Positions 43,384 through 51,379 of a stretch of DNA of 64,000 nucleotides are shown in pieces. A program made the position numbers and the translations under genes. This stretch comes from Rhodothermales bacterium (GTDB lineage: Bacteria; Bacteroidota; Rhodothermia; Rhodothermales; JAHQVL01). The notes beneath the pieces were generated by a model. That model was not told the DNA's origin, searched no databases, and saw only the letters and a list, made by a program, of their open reading frames with translations. Position 1 is the first letter of the stretch. The number at the start of each line of letters is the position of its first letter. Location of the stretch: contig JAWKNW010000002.1 in assembly GCA_041391505.1 (NCBI GenBank), forward strand, positions 345,462 to 409,461, given 5' to 3'.

Positions 43384-44775
43384 ATGGCGATCTCATCAGA
43401 AGACCGCGGACAGTGGAGTTCCAAACTTGGCTTCGTCATGGCGGCGGCCGGCTCGGCGATCGGCCTCGGCAACATCTGGCGATTCCCTTATACGGCGGGT
43501 GAAGGCGGCGGCGGCGCCTTTGTGCTCCTGTATCTCCTGTTCGTGGCGCTGATCGGCATTCCCGTGATGCTGGCGGAACTCTCCGTCGGGCGCGCGACGA
43601 AGCGTAACCCGGTGGGCGCCTTCAAGGCGCTGGTGCCCAAATCGCTGTGGCCCGCGGTGGGCGGCCTGGGGGTCGCCACCGGTTTCGGCATTCTGGCCTT
43701 CTACTCGGTCGTCGCCGGCTGGACGCTCGGTTATCTGGTGAAGGCGTTCACGGGCGGGCTGGCCAGCGCCACGAGCGGCGCCGCCAGCGGCGCGATCTTC
43801 GCGGAGCTGGTGGCATCTCCCGGGCCGGCGATCCTGTACACGGCGCTCTTCCTGGTGCTCACCATCCTCATCGTGCGCGGCGGCGTCTCGGGGGGGATCG
43901 AACGGGCGTCCAAAGTGCTCATGCCCCTGTTGCTCGTCGTCCTCATCGTCCTCGCCATCCGCTCGATCACCCTGCCGGGCGGCATGGACGGGCTCATCTA
44001 CCTCTTCCATCCCGACTTCTCGAAGATCAGTTTCGGCGTGGCGATGAGCGCGCTCGGCCAGGCGCTCTTCAGCCTCAGCCTCGGCATGGGCGCGATGATC
44101 ACGTACGGGTCGTATTTCCCGGAGAAGACCAACCTCTGGCAGAGCGGCATCATCGTCGCGTTTTTCGATACGATGATCGCGATCCTGGCCGGCCTGATCA
44201 TCTTCCCGGCGCTGTTCTACCAGAATATGGATCCGCAGGGCGGCCCCGGCCTCGTTTTCATCACCCTGCCGACCATTTTCAACGCCATGCCGGCGGGCAC
44301 CCTGTTCGGGATCGCCTTCTACTTCCTGCTGTCGATCGCGGCGCTTACATCGACCATCAGCCTCCTCGAGGTCGTCGTTTCCTATTTCGTCGACGAGCGC
44401 GGCTGGACGCGCGAGAAGGCGTCGTGGGTCCTCGGGTTCATCTGCTTCCTGCTCGCCGTGCCCTCCGCCCTCTCGCAGGGCGGCAGCGCGTTGCTCAGCG
44501 CGAAATCGGAAGCCAACCCGGGCGGCCTGTTCGCCTGGGATTTTCTGACGATCAACAACAACATCTGGGGCAACTATTCCCTCAGCATCGGCGCGATCCT
44601 GATCTGCGTGTTCGTGGGCTGGAAATGGGGCATCCCGAAGGCCCTCGCGTCGCTCGAAGAAGGCGGATACCGCCTGCCGGCCTCGCCGGCGTGGTCATTC
44701 CTGATCCGCTACCTCTGCCCCCTCGCCGTCCTCGCGGTGCTCATTTTCATCGTGGTGACGGGGCAATATTTCTAG
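43384..44775 (+). CDS. Sodium-dependent neurotransmitter symporter (NSS) family transporter
   Basis: 463 residues, about 11-12 transmembrane segments with the LeuT fold. The signature is at the N-terminus: 'GFVMAAAGSAIGLGNIWRFPYTAGEGGGGAFVLLYLLFVALIGIPVMLAELSVGR'-like features (unwound TM1 with G-L-G-N, conserved W-R-F-P). 'AMSALGQALFSLSLGMGAMITYGSY' in TM6 is the second unwound segment. It takes up an amino acid or related solute with Na+. The exact substrate is not predictable. It is monocistronic with a 174-bp leader containing an ACATCCC/GGGATGT hairpin, and is followed by a palindromic repeat. Confidence 0.93.
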   Translation: MAISSEDRGQWSSKLGFVMAAAGSAIGLGNIWRFPYTAGEGGGGAFVLLYLLFVALIGIPVMLAELSVGRATKRNPVGAFKALVPKSLWPAVGGLGVATGFGILAFYSVVAGWTLGYLVKAFTGGLASATSGAASGAIFAELVASPGPAILYTALFLVLTILIVRGGVSGGIERASKVLMPLLLVVLIVLAIRSITLPGGMDGLIYLFHPDFSKISFGVAMSALGQALFSLSLGMGAMITYGSYFPEKTNLWQSGIIVAFFDTMIAILAGLIIFPALFYQNMDPQGGPGLVFITLPTIFNAMPAGTLFGIAFYFLLSIAALTSTISLLEVVVSYFVDERGWTREKASWVLGFICFLLAVPSALSQGGSALLSAKSEANPGGLFAWDFLTINNNIWGNYSLSIGAILICVFVGWKWGIPKALASLEEGGYRLPASPAWSFLIRYLCPLAVLAVLIFIVVTGQYF

Positions 44776-44782
44776 GGTTCAC

Positions 44783-44843
44783 GGATCGAGGTTCAACGTT
44801 TGAGGTGGCCGCATGCAAAACCTTGAACGTTGAACCTCGATCC
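44783..44843. repeat. 18-bp perfect inverted repeat (possible terminator/REP-like element)
   Basis: GGATCGAGGTTCAACGTT at 44783-44800 is exactly mirrored by AACGTTGAACCTCGATCC at 44826-44843 with a 25-nt loop. It lies just after the NSS transporter stop (44775) and could end its mRNA, though no T-run follows. The GTTCAACGTT core is shared with the repeat near 37.7 kb. Confidence 0.65.
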
Positions 44844-44964
44844 TTGCGCTTCCTCCGGAACACCCACCCCGCGGCTATCGTTTCTCTCGACCCTGTCGAC
44901 GGGTTTGTTCGCACCGGGTCATCGCCGTTTTTTGAACTATCCCAGGAGCTTCTTCCTCTAGGCC

Positions 44965-46341
44965 TTGGATCCTGACGCTGATTCTTCCCCTCTTTCGATC
45001 GCCGGCCTTTTTTTCCCGCACGTTTTCCCTCCTGATCTGGAATGGGAGGTCGTTGTAGCGAATATCGGCGCCGTCTTCGGCGTGTGGATCATTGTGGCGT
45101 TGATTTCCGCTTCGGTGCGGTCGCTGAGTGCGCTGAACGGCACGGCGCGTGAGTTTCTGCGCGAGGTGGACGACCCGGCCAGCCGGCGGGTGCTGGCCCT
45201 GATCGAGAACCGGACGCCGGTCCTGTTCACCTTGCAAAGCCTGGGCGCCCTCTTCGAGATCGCGCTCGTCCTGGCCACGTCGTCGCTGCTCACCTACCTG
45301 GGCCACCTGCTCAACGCGCCGCGGGTGCTCAGTTTCACCATGCAGCTGCCGATTATCGCGGCGCTCGTCGCGGTGGGCGTCTATCTCCTGCCCAAATGGG
45401 CGTCTTCCCGCCATGCCATCGTTTTTTCGCGCATGGTCTCCCCGCTGATGTCCGGCGCCTACGCGCTGCTCGGCCCGATCACCCGCCCCCTCGCGGCCTG
45501 GCTCGAGCAGGTGGTCGGCTATGGCCATCTCGACCGTCCTTACTTCTCGGACGACGATTTCAAGACGATGGCCGACCTGGGCGAGGCGCAGGGTTCCATC
45601 GAGGAGGAAGAGCGCGAGCTGATCCATTCGATTCTCGACTTCGGCGACACGACGGTCCGCGAAATCATGACGAGCCGCATGGACATGAACGCCATGCCCG
45701 TTTCGGCGACGCTCGAGGAGGCCTATGCCCTGCTGCTGGAAGGCGGCCACAGCCGGCTTCCGCTCTACGACGAGCACCTGGACAACATGCTCGGCATCAT
45801 CTACGTCAAGGACCTGCTCCCCTTTCTGAAGCCCGGCGAGTGGGAAAAGACGCCGGACTGGCGGACCATCGCCCGCAAGACCCTTTTTGTCCCCTACGCC
45901 AAACCGCTCGTTGAAATGCTCAACGAGTTTCAGGCACACAACATCCACATGGCGATCGTGGTGGATGAGTACGGCGGCACGGCCGGCCTGATCACCATGG
46001 AAGACGTGCTCGAGGAAATCGTGGGCGACATCCGCGACGAAACCGACGACGAGGAGGAAGCGCTGCACCAGCAGGTGGACGAGTTCACCCATTACGTCGA
46101 TGCCCGCATCCACATCGATGATTTAATGGAGCTGCTGCATGTTGAACTCGACGTCGATAAGTACGATTTTGAGACCCTCGGCGGGCTGATCTTCCACCTC
46201 ACAGGCGACATCCCAAGCGTCGGCGACGAAATCGTCTACGACGGCCTCACCATGCGCATCGAATCGGTGGAAAATCACCGCATTGGCCGCGTGCTGGTTC
46301 ACGTTAAACCGCCCACCGAGGATAAATCCTTCGTTGTATGA
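44965..46341 (+). CDS. CorC/HlyC-family protein: DUF21 (CNNM) transmembrane domain with CBS pair
   Basis: 458 residues from a TTG at 44965; an in-frame TAG at 44959 rules out an upstream start and the first ATG is far inside. The N-terminal DUF21/CNNM region has three or four hydrophobic segments ('VVVANIGAVFGVWIIVALISASVRSL', 'PIIAALVAVGVYLLP'). Next is 'IEEEERELIHSILDFGDTTVREIMTSRMDM', then CBS-type segments ('GHSRLPLYDEHLDNMLGIIYVKDLL', 'NIHMAIVVDEYGGTAGLITMEDVLEEIVGDI') and a C-terminal CorC_HlyC transporter-associated domain ('LDVDKYDFETLGGLIFHLTGDIPSVGDEI'). The family is tied to Mg2+/Co2+ homeostasis. Its stop overlaps the purF start by 4 bp. Confidence 0.88.
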   Translation: MDPDADSSPLSIAGLFFPHVFPPDLEWEVVVANIGAVFGVWIIVALISASVRSLSALNGTAREFLREVDDPASRRVLALIENRTPVLFTLQSLGALFEIALVLATSSLLTYLGHLLNAPRVLSFTMQLPIIAALVAVGVYLLPKWASSRHAIVFSRMVSPLMSGAYALLGPITRPLAAWLEQVVGYGHLDRPYFSDDDFKTMADLGEAQGSIEEEERELIHSILDFGDTTVREIMTSRMDMNAMPVSATLEEAYALLLEGGHSRLPLYDEHLDNMLGIIYVKDLLPFLKPGEWEKTPDWRTIARKTLFVPYAKPLVEMLNEFQAHNIHMAIVVDEYGGTAGLITMEDVLEEIVGDIRDETDDEEEALHQQVDEFTHYVDARIHIDDLMELLHVELDVDKYDFETLGGLIFHLTGDIPSVGDEIVYDGLTMRIESVENHRIGRVLVHVKPPTEDKSFVV

Positions 46342-47837
46342 AACAGATCAAAGAGTCCTGCGGCATCTTCGGCGTATTTAACACACCCTCCGCCGCGCAG
46401 CTCACCTATTTCGGTCTTCACGCCCTCCAACATCGCGGCCAGGAAGCGTCGGGGATCGTAACCTCCACGTTCGACGAGCACAAGAAGCGGTGGATCATGC
46501 CGATCCACAAGGACCACGGGCTGGTGCTCGACGTCTTCAACGACCCCGCCATCTTCGACACGAAGCTGCTGGGGATGTCGGCGATCGGGCACAATCGCTA
46601 CTCGACGAGCGGCTCCTCGAACAACCGGGCGAACATCCAGCCGTTCAAGGTGCACTACCGCGACGGCAACCTGGCGCTTGCGCACAACGGCAACATCTCG
46701 AATGCGCGCGAACTGCGCAACGCCTTCAGCGAGCGCGGCACCATCTTCCAGACCACGAGCGACAGCGAGCTCATCCTGCACCTGATCGCCCAGAGCCGGC
46801 GGAAGAAGCAGATCGACCAGATCATCGATGCGCTGACGCAGCTCGAAGGCGCGTTCTCGCTGCTGATGCTGACGGACTCCAGCCTGATCGCCGTGCGCGA
46901 CCCGAACGGCTTCCGCCCGCTCGTCCTCGGCATCATCCGCAAGCCGGCGGACCAGGGCGGCGATGCCTACTGCGTCTCCAGCGAGACCTGCGCGCTCGAC
47001 CTGCTGGGCGCCGAATACGTACGCGACGTCCAGCCCGGCGAGATCCTCGTGATCGACCGAAAGGGCTGCGAATCGGGCGCGTTCAGCAGCTACCAGCTGC
47101 CCCAGAAGTACGGCGTCAGCCAGTGCATCTTCGAGTACATCTATTTCGCGCGGCCGGACTCCAAGGTCTTCGGCGAGATGGTCGACAAGGTGCGCCGCAA
47201 GTTCGGCAAGCAGCTCGCGCACGAAACGCCCGTACCGATGGTGGCGCCCGGTGAAAAACCGCCAATCGTCATCGCCGTCCCGGACTCGTCGAACACCGCC
47301 ACGCTCGGTTATGTGTCCGAGTGCCAGAAGCTCGGATACCCCTGCAAATACGAAATCGGCCTGATCCGCAACCATTACATCGGCCGCACCTTTATCGCGC
47401 CGGGCCAGGATCGGCGCGACACCCGCGTTCGGCTGAAGTTCAACACCGTCGAAGGCGTGCTCAAGGACCGGGTCGTGGTGCTGGTGGACGACTCGATCGT
47501 GCGCGGCACGACCTCCAAGTTTCTCGTCCGGATGATCCGGGAAGCCGGCGCCAAGGAAGTGCATTTCCGGGTGTCTTCCCCGCCCGTGATCAGCCCGTGT
47601 TTTTATGGGATGGATTTCCCGAGCCAGGAAGAGCTGTTCGCGAATCAGTTCGACGATATGGACAGCATGGCGAGCTGGCTGGGCGTGGATTCACTGGCGT
47701 ACCTCTCGGTCGAGGGCATGATGACGGCCGTCCAGCAGGCCCACTCCACGTCGCAGGGCTACTGCAACGCCTGTTTCACGACCAACTACCCCACGCCCGT
47801 GGAAATGGACATCACGAAGGAAGAGAACGACTGGTAG
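46338..47837 (+). CDS. purF: Amidophosphoribosyltransferase (first step of purine synthesis)
   Basis: 499 residues. The N-terminal nucleophile hydrolase domain starts 'MKQIKESCGIFGVF', with Cys8 the glutaminase nucleophile after a short propeptide. Next are 'HALQHRGQEASGIVTS', 'GHNRYSTSGSSNNRANIQPF', 'LAHNGNISNARELR' and 'AVRDPNGFRPLVLG'. The C-terminal PRTase domain carries the PRPP loop 'VVVLVDDSIVRGTTSKFLVRMIREAGAKEVHFRVSSPP'. It converts PRPP and glutamine to phosphoribosylamine in the cytoplasm. The start codon overlaps the CorC-like stop (ATGA), so the two are translationally coupled. A GC-rich hairpin follows at 47846-47868. Confidence 0.97.
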   Translation: MKQIKESCGIFGVFNTPSAAQLTYFGLHALQHRGQEASGIVTSTFDEHKKRWIMPIHKDHGLVLDVFNDPAIFDTKLLGMSAIGHNRYSTSGSSNNRANIQPFKVHYRDGNLALAHNGNISNARELRNAFSERGTIFQTTSDSELILHLIAQSRRKKQIDQIIDALTQLEGAFSLLMLTDSSLIAVRDPNGFRPLVLGIIRKPADQGGDAYCVSSETCALDLLGAEYVRDVQPGEILVIDRKGCESGAFSSYQLPQKYGVSQCIFEYIYFARPDSKVFGEMVDKVRRKFGKQLAHETPVPMVAPGEKPPIVIAVPDSSNTATLGYVSECQKLGYPCKYEIGLIRNHYIGRTFIAPGQDRRDTRVRLKFNTVEGVLKDRVVVLVDDSIVRGTTSKFLVRMIREAGAKEVHFRVSSPPVISPCFYGMDFPSQEELFANQFDDMDSMASWLGVDSLAYLSVEGMMTAVQQAHSTSQGYCNACFTTNYPTPVEMDITKEENDW

Positions 47838-47845
47838 CGGGCCGG

Positions 47846-47868
47846 CCGGCTCGGTCCGTTTGAGCCGG
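47846..47868 (+). terminator. GC-rich hairpin after purF (no T-run)
   Basis: CCGGCTC (47846-47852) pairs with GAGCCGG (47862-47868), with further G-C pairing outside. It is 8 bp after the purF stop codon, but no run of T follows, so it could stabilise the 3' end rather than end transcription. Confidence 0.4.
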
Positions 47869-47940
47869 CGGCGCATGGGTGAATGCGGTAAAAGTGCGTC
47901 TATTTGTGCTGCTTCAGCGAATAGTTCACAAAGAAATAGT

Positions 47941-47962
47941 GCATATAATGTTGACTATATGC
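47941..47962 (+). promoter_or_regulatory. Candidate promoter with overlapping 7-bp inverted repeat
   Basis: A TATAAT box is at 47944-47949, overlapped by an inverted repeat GCATATA(atgttgac)TATATGC at 47941-47962. No clear -35 box is seen. The downstream product is the small membrane ORF at 48042 and its terminator at 48156. The palindrome across the -10 region could be an operator. Confidence 0.45.
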
Positions 47963-48041
47963 CTATACCCCGTTTCATTAGTAGGCACTACCTCACCGAC
48001 CCGTTCACCGTACACCACCCACCGCACGCACAAGTAATCAC

Positions 48042-48131
48042 ATGCGAAACCCTGTCGATCGCCTCATCCGAGTCATGATGTTTGGTGTGGGTGTCGTTGG
48101 TTTGCTGCTCTATGTAGTCTTTCATCTTTAA
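48042..48131 (+). CDS. Single-pass membrane microprotein (29 aa)
   Basis: The reading frame MRNPVDRLIRVMMFGVGVV... ends -YVVFHL and is 29 residues long. A charged N-terminus (R2, R7, R10) is followed by about 18 continuous hydrophobic residues, the layout of a signal-anchor microprotein with the N-terminus in the cytoplasm. It has its own TATAAT-type promoter region (47941-47962) and is followed 24 bp later by a strong intrinsic terminator, so the transcript is likely short and monocistronic. No family is recognised. Confidence 0.55.
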   Translation: MRNPVDRLIRVMMFGVGVVGLLLYVVFHL

Positions 48132-48155
48132 CGGCATCCTGCGGACTGAGCATCG

Positions 48156-48195
48156 AAACGCACAACCTGTGATCCGGGTTGTGCGTTTTCGTTTA
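48156..48195 (+). terminator. Rho-independent terminator after the microprotein ORF
   Basis: AAACGCACAACC (48156-48167) pairs perfectly with GGTTGTGCGTTT (48177-48188) around a 9-nt loop. It is followed by TTTTCGTTT on the plus strand. The 12-bp stem and T-rich tail give a clear intrinsic terminator. Confidence 0.88.
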
Positions 48196-48313
48196 ATGGG
48201 AGGTAACTGACGGGCGCGATGTGTATAATGGCGTCCCTTTCCCCCAACGCCGGCCCCATCCGGCGCGGCGGTCCCCCCTCAAACCATCCCTGTAGCCGTA
48301 TTCTATCGCTGCC

Positions 48314-48703
48314 ATGCAAGAGGTCATCATCGTTGGCGACCGGGTGCTCATCGAACCCGAGAATGGAGAAAAGCAGACGCAATCCGGTCTGTATCTGCCG
48401 GCTACGGTTACCGATCAGGAACGCGTCAGCATAGGCCGCGTCGTGCGCACGGGTCCGGGTTACGTGATCCCCAACCCGGAATACTCGGAGACGGAATCAT
48501 GGGCTCCGTCCCGCGACGCCGCCCGGTATCTCCCCCTGCAGGCCCGCCCGGGCGACCTGGCCTTTTTCCTGCGGAAGGAGTTGATCGAGATCTCGCTCAA
48601 CGGAAAAGACTACGTGATCGTCCCCCACGGCGCCATCCTCGCGCTGATCCGGGATAACCCCGAGGACCTCCTGAGCGGGATCGAAGGGCTGGAGACGCTG
48701 TAG
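48314..48703 (+). CDS. GroES-like co-chaperonin family protein (divergent)
   Basis: 129 residues, longer than GroES (about 97). The Cpn10 pattern is visible: 'VGDRVLIEPENGEKQTQSGLYLPATVTDQE' (start of the barrel and mobile-loop region), 'GRVVRTGPGYVIPN', 'PGDLAFFLRKELIEISLNGKDYVIVPHGAILALI'. A middle insertion (PEYSETESWAPSRDAARYLP) is unlike standard GroES. There is no groEL next to it, so it may work with a remote chaperonin or have another role. A TATAAT box at 48224-48229 lies about 85 bp upstream. Confidence 0.85.
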   Translation: MQEVIIVGDRVLIEPENGEKQTQSGLYLPATVTDQERVSIGRVVRTGPGYVIPNPEYSETESWAPSRDAARYLPLQARPGDLAFFLRKELIEISLNGKDYVIVPHGAILALIRDNPEDLLSGIEGLETL

Positions 48704-48709
48704 CCCCCT

Positions 48710-49753
48710 TTATCCTCCTCCCTGGGGCCGGCGCGGCAGACGCGCGGGCACGGCGCGGCGCGGACTCGCCGGCGTCGGGCGAGGCGGCTGTTCACCGAGG
48801 ATCGCGGTCACCTCATCGAGCGACAGATCCTCCCAGGTGCCGTCGGCATGCTCGATCCATACCCGATCGTGGAAGATGTCGAGTTTCTGGATGATGCCCT
48901 CTCCCTGGTGCGTGGTGATCGGGGTATCGACGGCGGGAAACGAGCGGAGCGCGCTCATGTACTGCTCCAGTTCGTAGTTCAGGCAGCACTTGAGTCGACC
49001 GCACTGGCCGCTGAGGCGAACCGGGTTGAGCGGCAGGTTCTGGACGCGGGCCGCCTGGGTGGATACCGGTTTAAAGTCCTGCAACCACGTCGAGCAGCAG
49101 AGTTCGCGCCCGCACGAACCGATGCCGCCGATCCGCGCGGCTTCGTCGCGCGCGCCGATCTGGCGCAGCTCGACGCGGGTCCGGAACCGCCGCGCGAGTT
49201 CGCGCACCAGCTCCCTGAAATCGACCCGATGGTCGGCGGTAAAATAAAACGTGATCTTCTTCTGGTCGAACTGCCACTCCGCATCGACGAGCTTCATGGG
49301 GAGATTCATGTGGTCGATCGTCCGCCGGCCTACCAGAAACGCCTCCGCCTCCTCCTCCTTGATCGCCTCCCACCGTTCGATGTCCTTCAGGGTGGCGAGC
49401 CGGGCGATTCCCGGAAATTCGTGCTCCTCGTCGAGGCCTTTCGATTTCATCCGCAGCCGAACCATTTCACCGACGAGGTGCACCGATCCGAAATCGATCC
49501 CGCGATCCGCTTCGACGATGACGAAGTCGCCGGTCTGCAGTTCGAGATTCTCGGCGTTGCGATAGACCCCTTTGCGCCCCCCTTTGAAAGCGATTTCGAC
49601 GAGCGGGTACACGACGGGCGCGGTGACGATCCCGAGATCCGTCAGCCAGTCGTAGGCCTGCATCGACGGGCACGAGGACGAGCCGGCCTTGCCGGAACCG
49701 CACCCGCCCTGGCTGCCGCATCCACCTCCACTGCTGCAAGAACTACAAGCCAC
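48710..49753 (-). CDS. RicT/PSP1-family regulatory protein (YaaT-like)
   Basis: About 347 residues from a GTG at 49753 giving MACSSCSSGGGCGS; a TTG at 49768 would add five residues. The N-terminus is rich in Cys and Gly (CSSCSSGGGCGSQGGC), which is common in Bacteroidota members. The PSP1 core contains 'GRRTIDHMNLPMKLVDAEWQFDQKKITFYFTADHRVDFRELVREL', 'IGARDEAARIGGIGSCGRELCC' and 'LSGQCGRLKCCLNYELEQY'. The 'CGRELCC' and 'CGRLKCCL' cysteines are typical of RicT, which in Bacillus acts with RicA/F in RNA processing and binds Fe-S clusters. It lies 92 bp downstream of holB on the same strand. Confidence 0.9.
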   Translation of the reverse strand: MACSSCSSGGGCGSQGGCGSGKAGSSSCPSMQAYDWLTDLGIVTAPVVYPLVEIAFKGGRKGVYRNAENLELQTGDFVIVEADRGIDFGSVHLVGEMVRLRMKSKGLDEEHEFPGIARLATLKDIERWEAIKEEEAEAFLVGRRTIDHMNLPMKLVDAEWQFDQKKITFYFTADHRVDFRELVRELARRFRTRVELRQIGARDEAARIGGIGSCGRELCCSTWLQDFKPVSTQAARVQNLPLNPVRLSGQCGRLKCCLNYELEQYMSALRSFPAVDTPITTHQGEGIIQKLDIFHDRVWIEHADGTWEDLSLDEVTAILGEQPPRPTPASPRRAVPARLPRRPQGGG

Positions 49754-49844
49754 GATGATTGGGATCAAGGTTCACGATGTGCGCTTCGACGCGCCGGGTG
49801 ACGCGACGCAGGCAGGGCAATATCGCCGTTGGCCGCGCCAATTG

Positions 49845-51017
49845 CTAGCTGAGCGCCTCCTCGGGCGAAGCGAGCGGTACGTAGAGGCGCTCGACGGGCC
49901 GGCCGTGCATCGCGTTATGCAGCGAAAGCGCCAGCACCGTCAGCGTCAGGGACACGTGCGTATTCCGCCCGATGAGGGCCATCGCTTCCTCTACATACCC
50001 GATCATGGCCTCCAGGTTTGCCCGCGGCACGCCATCACAGAATTTCTGGATCGTCTCGCCCTGGTCGCTGTTGACGAGCAGGGCCTGTTCGCGCTGATGG
50101 CGGAACAGCAGCAAATCGCGGATCCAGCTCATCAGGAGGATGAGCCATCCCTTGAGGCGTTCGCGGCCGAGGGCGCCGAGGCTCACGATGCGGTCGGACA
50201 GCTTGTCGATGTGCCCGGTGTAGGCCAGCCGCATGAATTCGACGACCTGCTCGCGATGGGCGAGGAGTTCCTCGTTGCCGGCGAGTTCGAGTGCGGCCGA
50301 ATACGAACCGTTCGACATGCGGGCGAGCATCTTCGCGGCGTCGGGCGGCATCTGCGCCCGGCTTTCCAGCGCGGCGGCGATGGCCTCGTTCGAGAGCGGG
50401 TCGAAACGCAGCCGCTGGCACCGGGACAGGATGGTGGGCAATAGTTTGTCCGTGCGCGACGTGATCAGGATGAAGACGGTCCGCGGCGACGGTTCTTCGA
50501 GCAATTTGAGGAAGGCATTGGCGGCTTCGACGCGCATGAACTCGACGTCGGTCAGGATCGCCACTTTGTGCCGGCCCTCCACCGGCTTGAAACTCATCGA
50601 GCGGCGCAGTTCCTGGTGCATGCGCGCCACCGTGTAGATCGCCTGCTTGTTCGACACCTTGGAGGCGTCGTTGAGGAACGGCCGGCGGATAAAATCGATT
50701 ACCGCATACGGGTTTTCGGCCAGCAAACGCAGGCGCTCGGCCACTTCCGTTTCGTCGACGTCGCCCGGGTAGGGGAACAGCACCTGCACGTCGGGATGGA
50801 TCAGCCGCGCCACTTTCTGGCAGGGGAGGCATTCCCCGCAGGCTTCCGGCTGATCGCGTTCGCATTGCAGGGCCTTCGCCAGCTCGATGGCGGCAGCGCG
50901 TTTTCCGCTGCCTTCCGGGCCATAAAAGAGATAGGCGTGCGCGAGGCGCTGTTGCTCCAGGCCGCGCCGCATCACATCGACGGCGCGTTCCTGACCGATT
51001 ATCGAACTCCAGGCCAT
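49845..51017 (-). CDS. holB: DNA polymerase III delta-prime subunit (clamp loader)
   Basis: 390 residues from the ATG at 51017 (MAWSSIIGQERAVDVMRRGL). Clamp-loader motifs: P-loop 'LFYGPEGSGKRAAAIELAKAL', the zinc-binding cysteine set 'CERDQPEACGECLPCQKVARLIHPDV', 'VAILTDVEFMRVEAANAFLKLLEEPSPRTVFILIT' and the SRC motif 'ILSRCQRLRF'. It belongs to the HolB/DnaX delta-prime group that helps load the sliding clamp. An in-frame extension upstream lacks homology. It precedes the RicT gene, a neighbour order also seen in other bacteria. Confidence 0.93.
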   Translation of the reverse strand: MAWSSIIGQERAVDVMRRGLEQQRLAHAYLFYGPEGSGKRAAAIELAKALQCERDQPEACGECLPCQKVARLIHPDVQVLFPYPGDVDETEVAERLRLLAENPYAVIDFIRRPFLNDASKVSNKQAIYTVARMHQELRRSMSFKPVEGRHKVAILTDVEFMRVEAANAFLKLLEEPSPRTVFILITSRTDKLLPTILSRCQRLRFDPLSNEAIAAALESRAQMPPDAAKMLARMSNGSYSAALELAGNEELLAHREQVVEFMRLAYTGHIDKLSDRIVSLGALGRERLKGWLILLMSWIRDLLLFRHQREQALLVNSDQGETIQKFCDGVPRANLEAMIGYVEEAMALIGRNTHVSLTLTVLALSLHNAMHGRPVERLYVPLASPEEALS

Positions 51018-51177
51018 GCGAATGGGGAAGGTGCGGGTTACATGTGCGGGCGGCACGGCCGCAGGACGCGGATCGTGACGACGGGAAATTACAAAAAATG
51101 CCGAGGAATGGGTGGGAGACGAAACAAAATCCTCCGTCCGGGCGATTATAGGCACGCTGCACGATTCGGCAGCCCAG

Positions 51178-51251
51178 GGCGCGGTAGCTCAGCTGGTTAG
51201 AGCGTCGGATTCATAACCCGGAGGTCGAGAGTTCAAGTCTCTCTCGCGCCA
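51178..51251 (+). tRNA. tRNA-Met (anticodon CAT)
   Basis: A full cloverleaf can be drawn. The acceptor stem is GGCGCGG with TCGCGCC (one G-T pair), the D-arm GCTC..GAGC, the anticodon loop TTCATAA with anticodon CAT, and the T-arm GAGAG TTCAAGT CTCTC, with discriminator A at 51251. The 3' CCA is not encoded. The D-arm and absence of the unpaired 1:72 position point to elongator Met or a lysidine-modified Ile tRNA rather than the initiator. It lies between holB and an intrinsic terminator. Confidence 0.95.
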
Positions 51252-51271
51252 CGTAATGACACACTTGACGA

Positions 51272-51306
51272 AAAAAGCCTGGCAGGTTTGACCTGCCAGG
51301 CTTTTT
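51272..51306. terminator. Bidirectional rho-independent terminator
   Basis: AAAAAGCCTGGCAGGT (51272-51287) pairs perfectly with ACCTGCCAGGCTTTTT (51291-51306) around a 3-nt loop. With A- and T-tracts on both sides it serves the tRNA on the plus strand and the convergent EF-G-like gene on the minus strand. Confidence 0.93.
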
Positions 51307-51379
51307 CATGTTCTGCCCGGACATGAGGAGCGGGCCGGGACACGATCCCCCTGTCGGGGGGACACGAAATAGCGTGGCC

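Noticed and set aside
51178..51306. tRNA-Met considered as an integration site
   Set aside because: No integrase and no repeated tRNA 3' end was found nearby. The following hairpin is an ordinary terminator.
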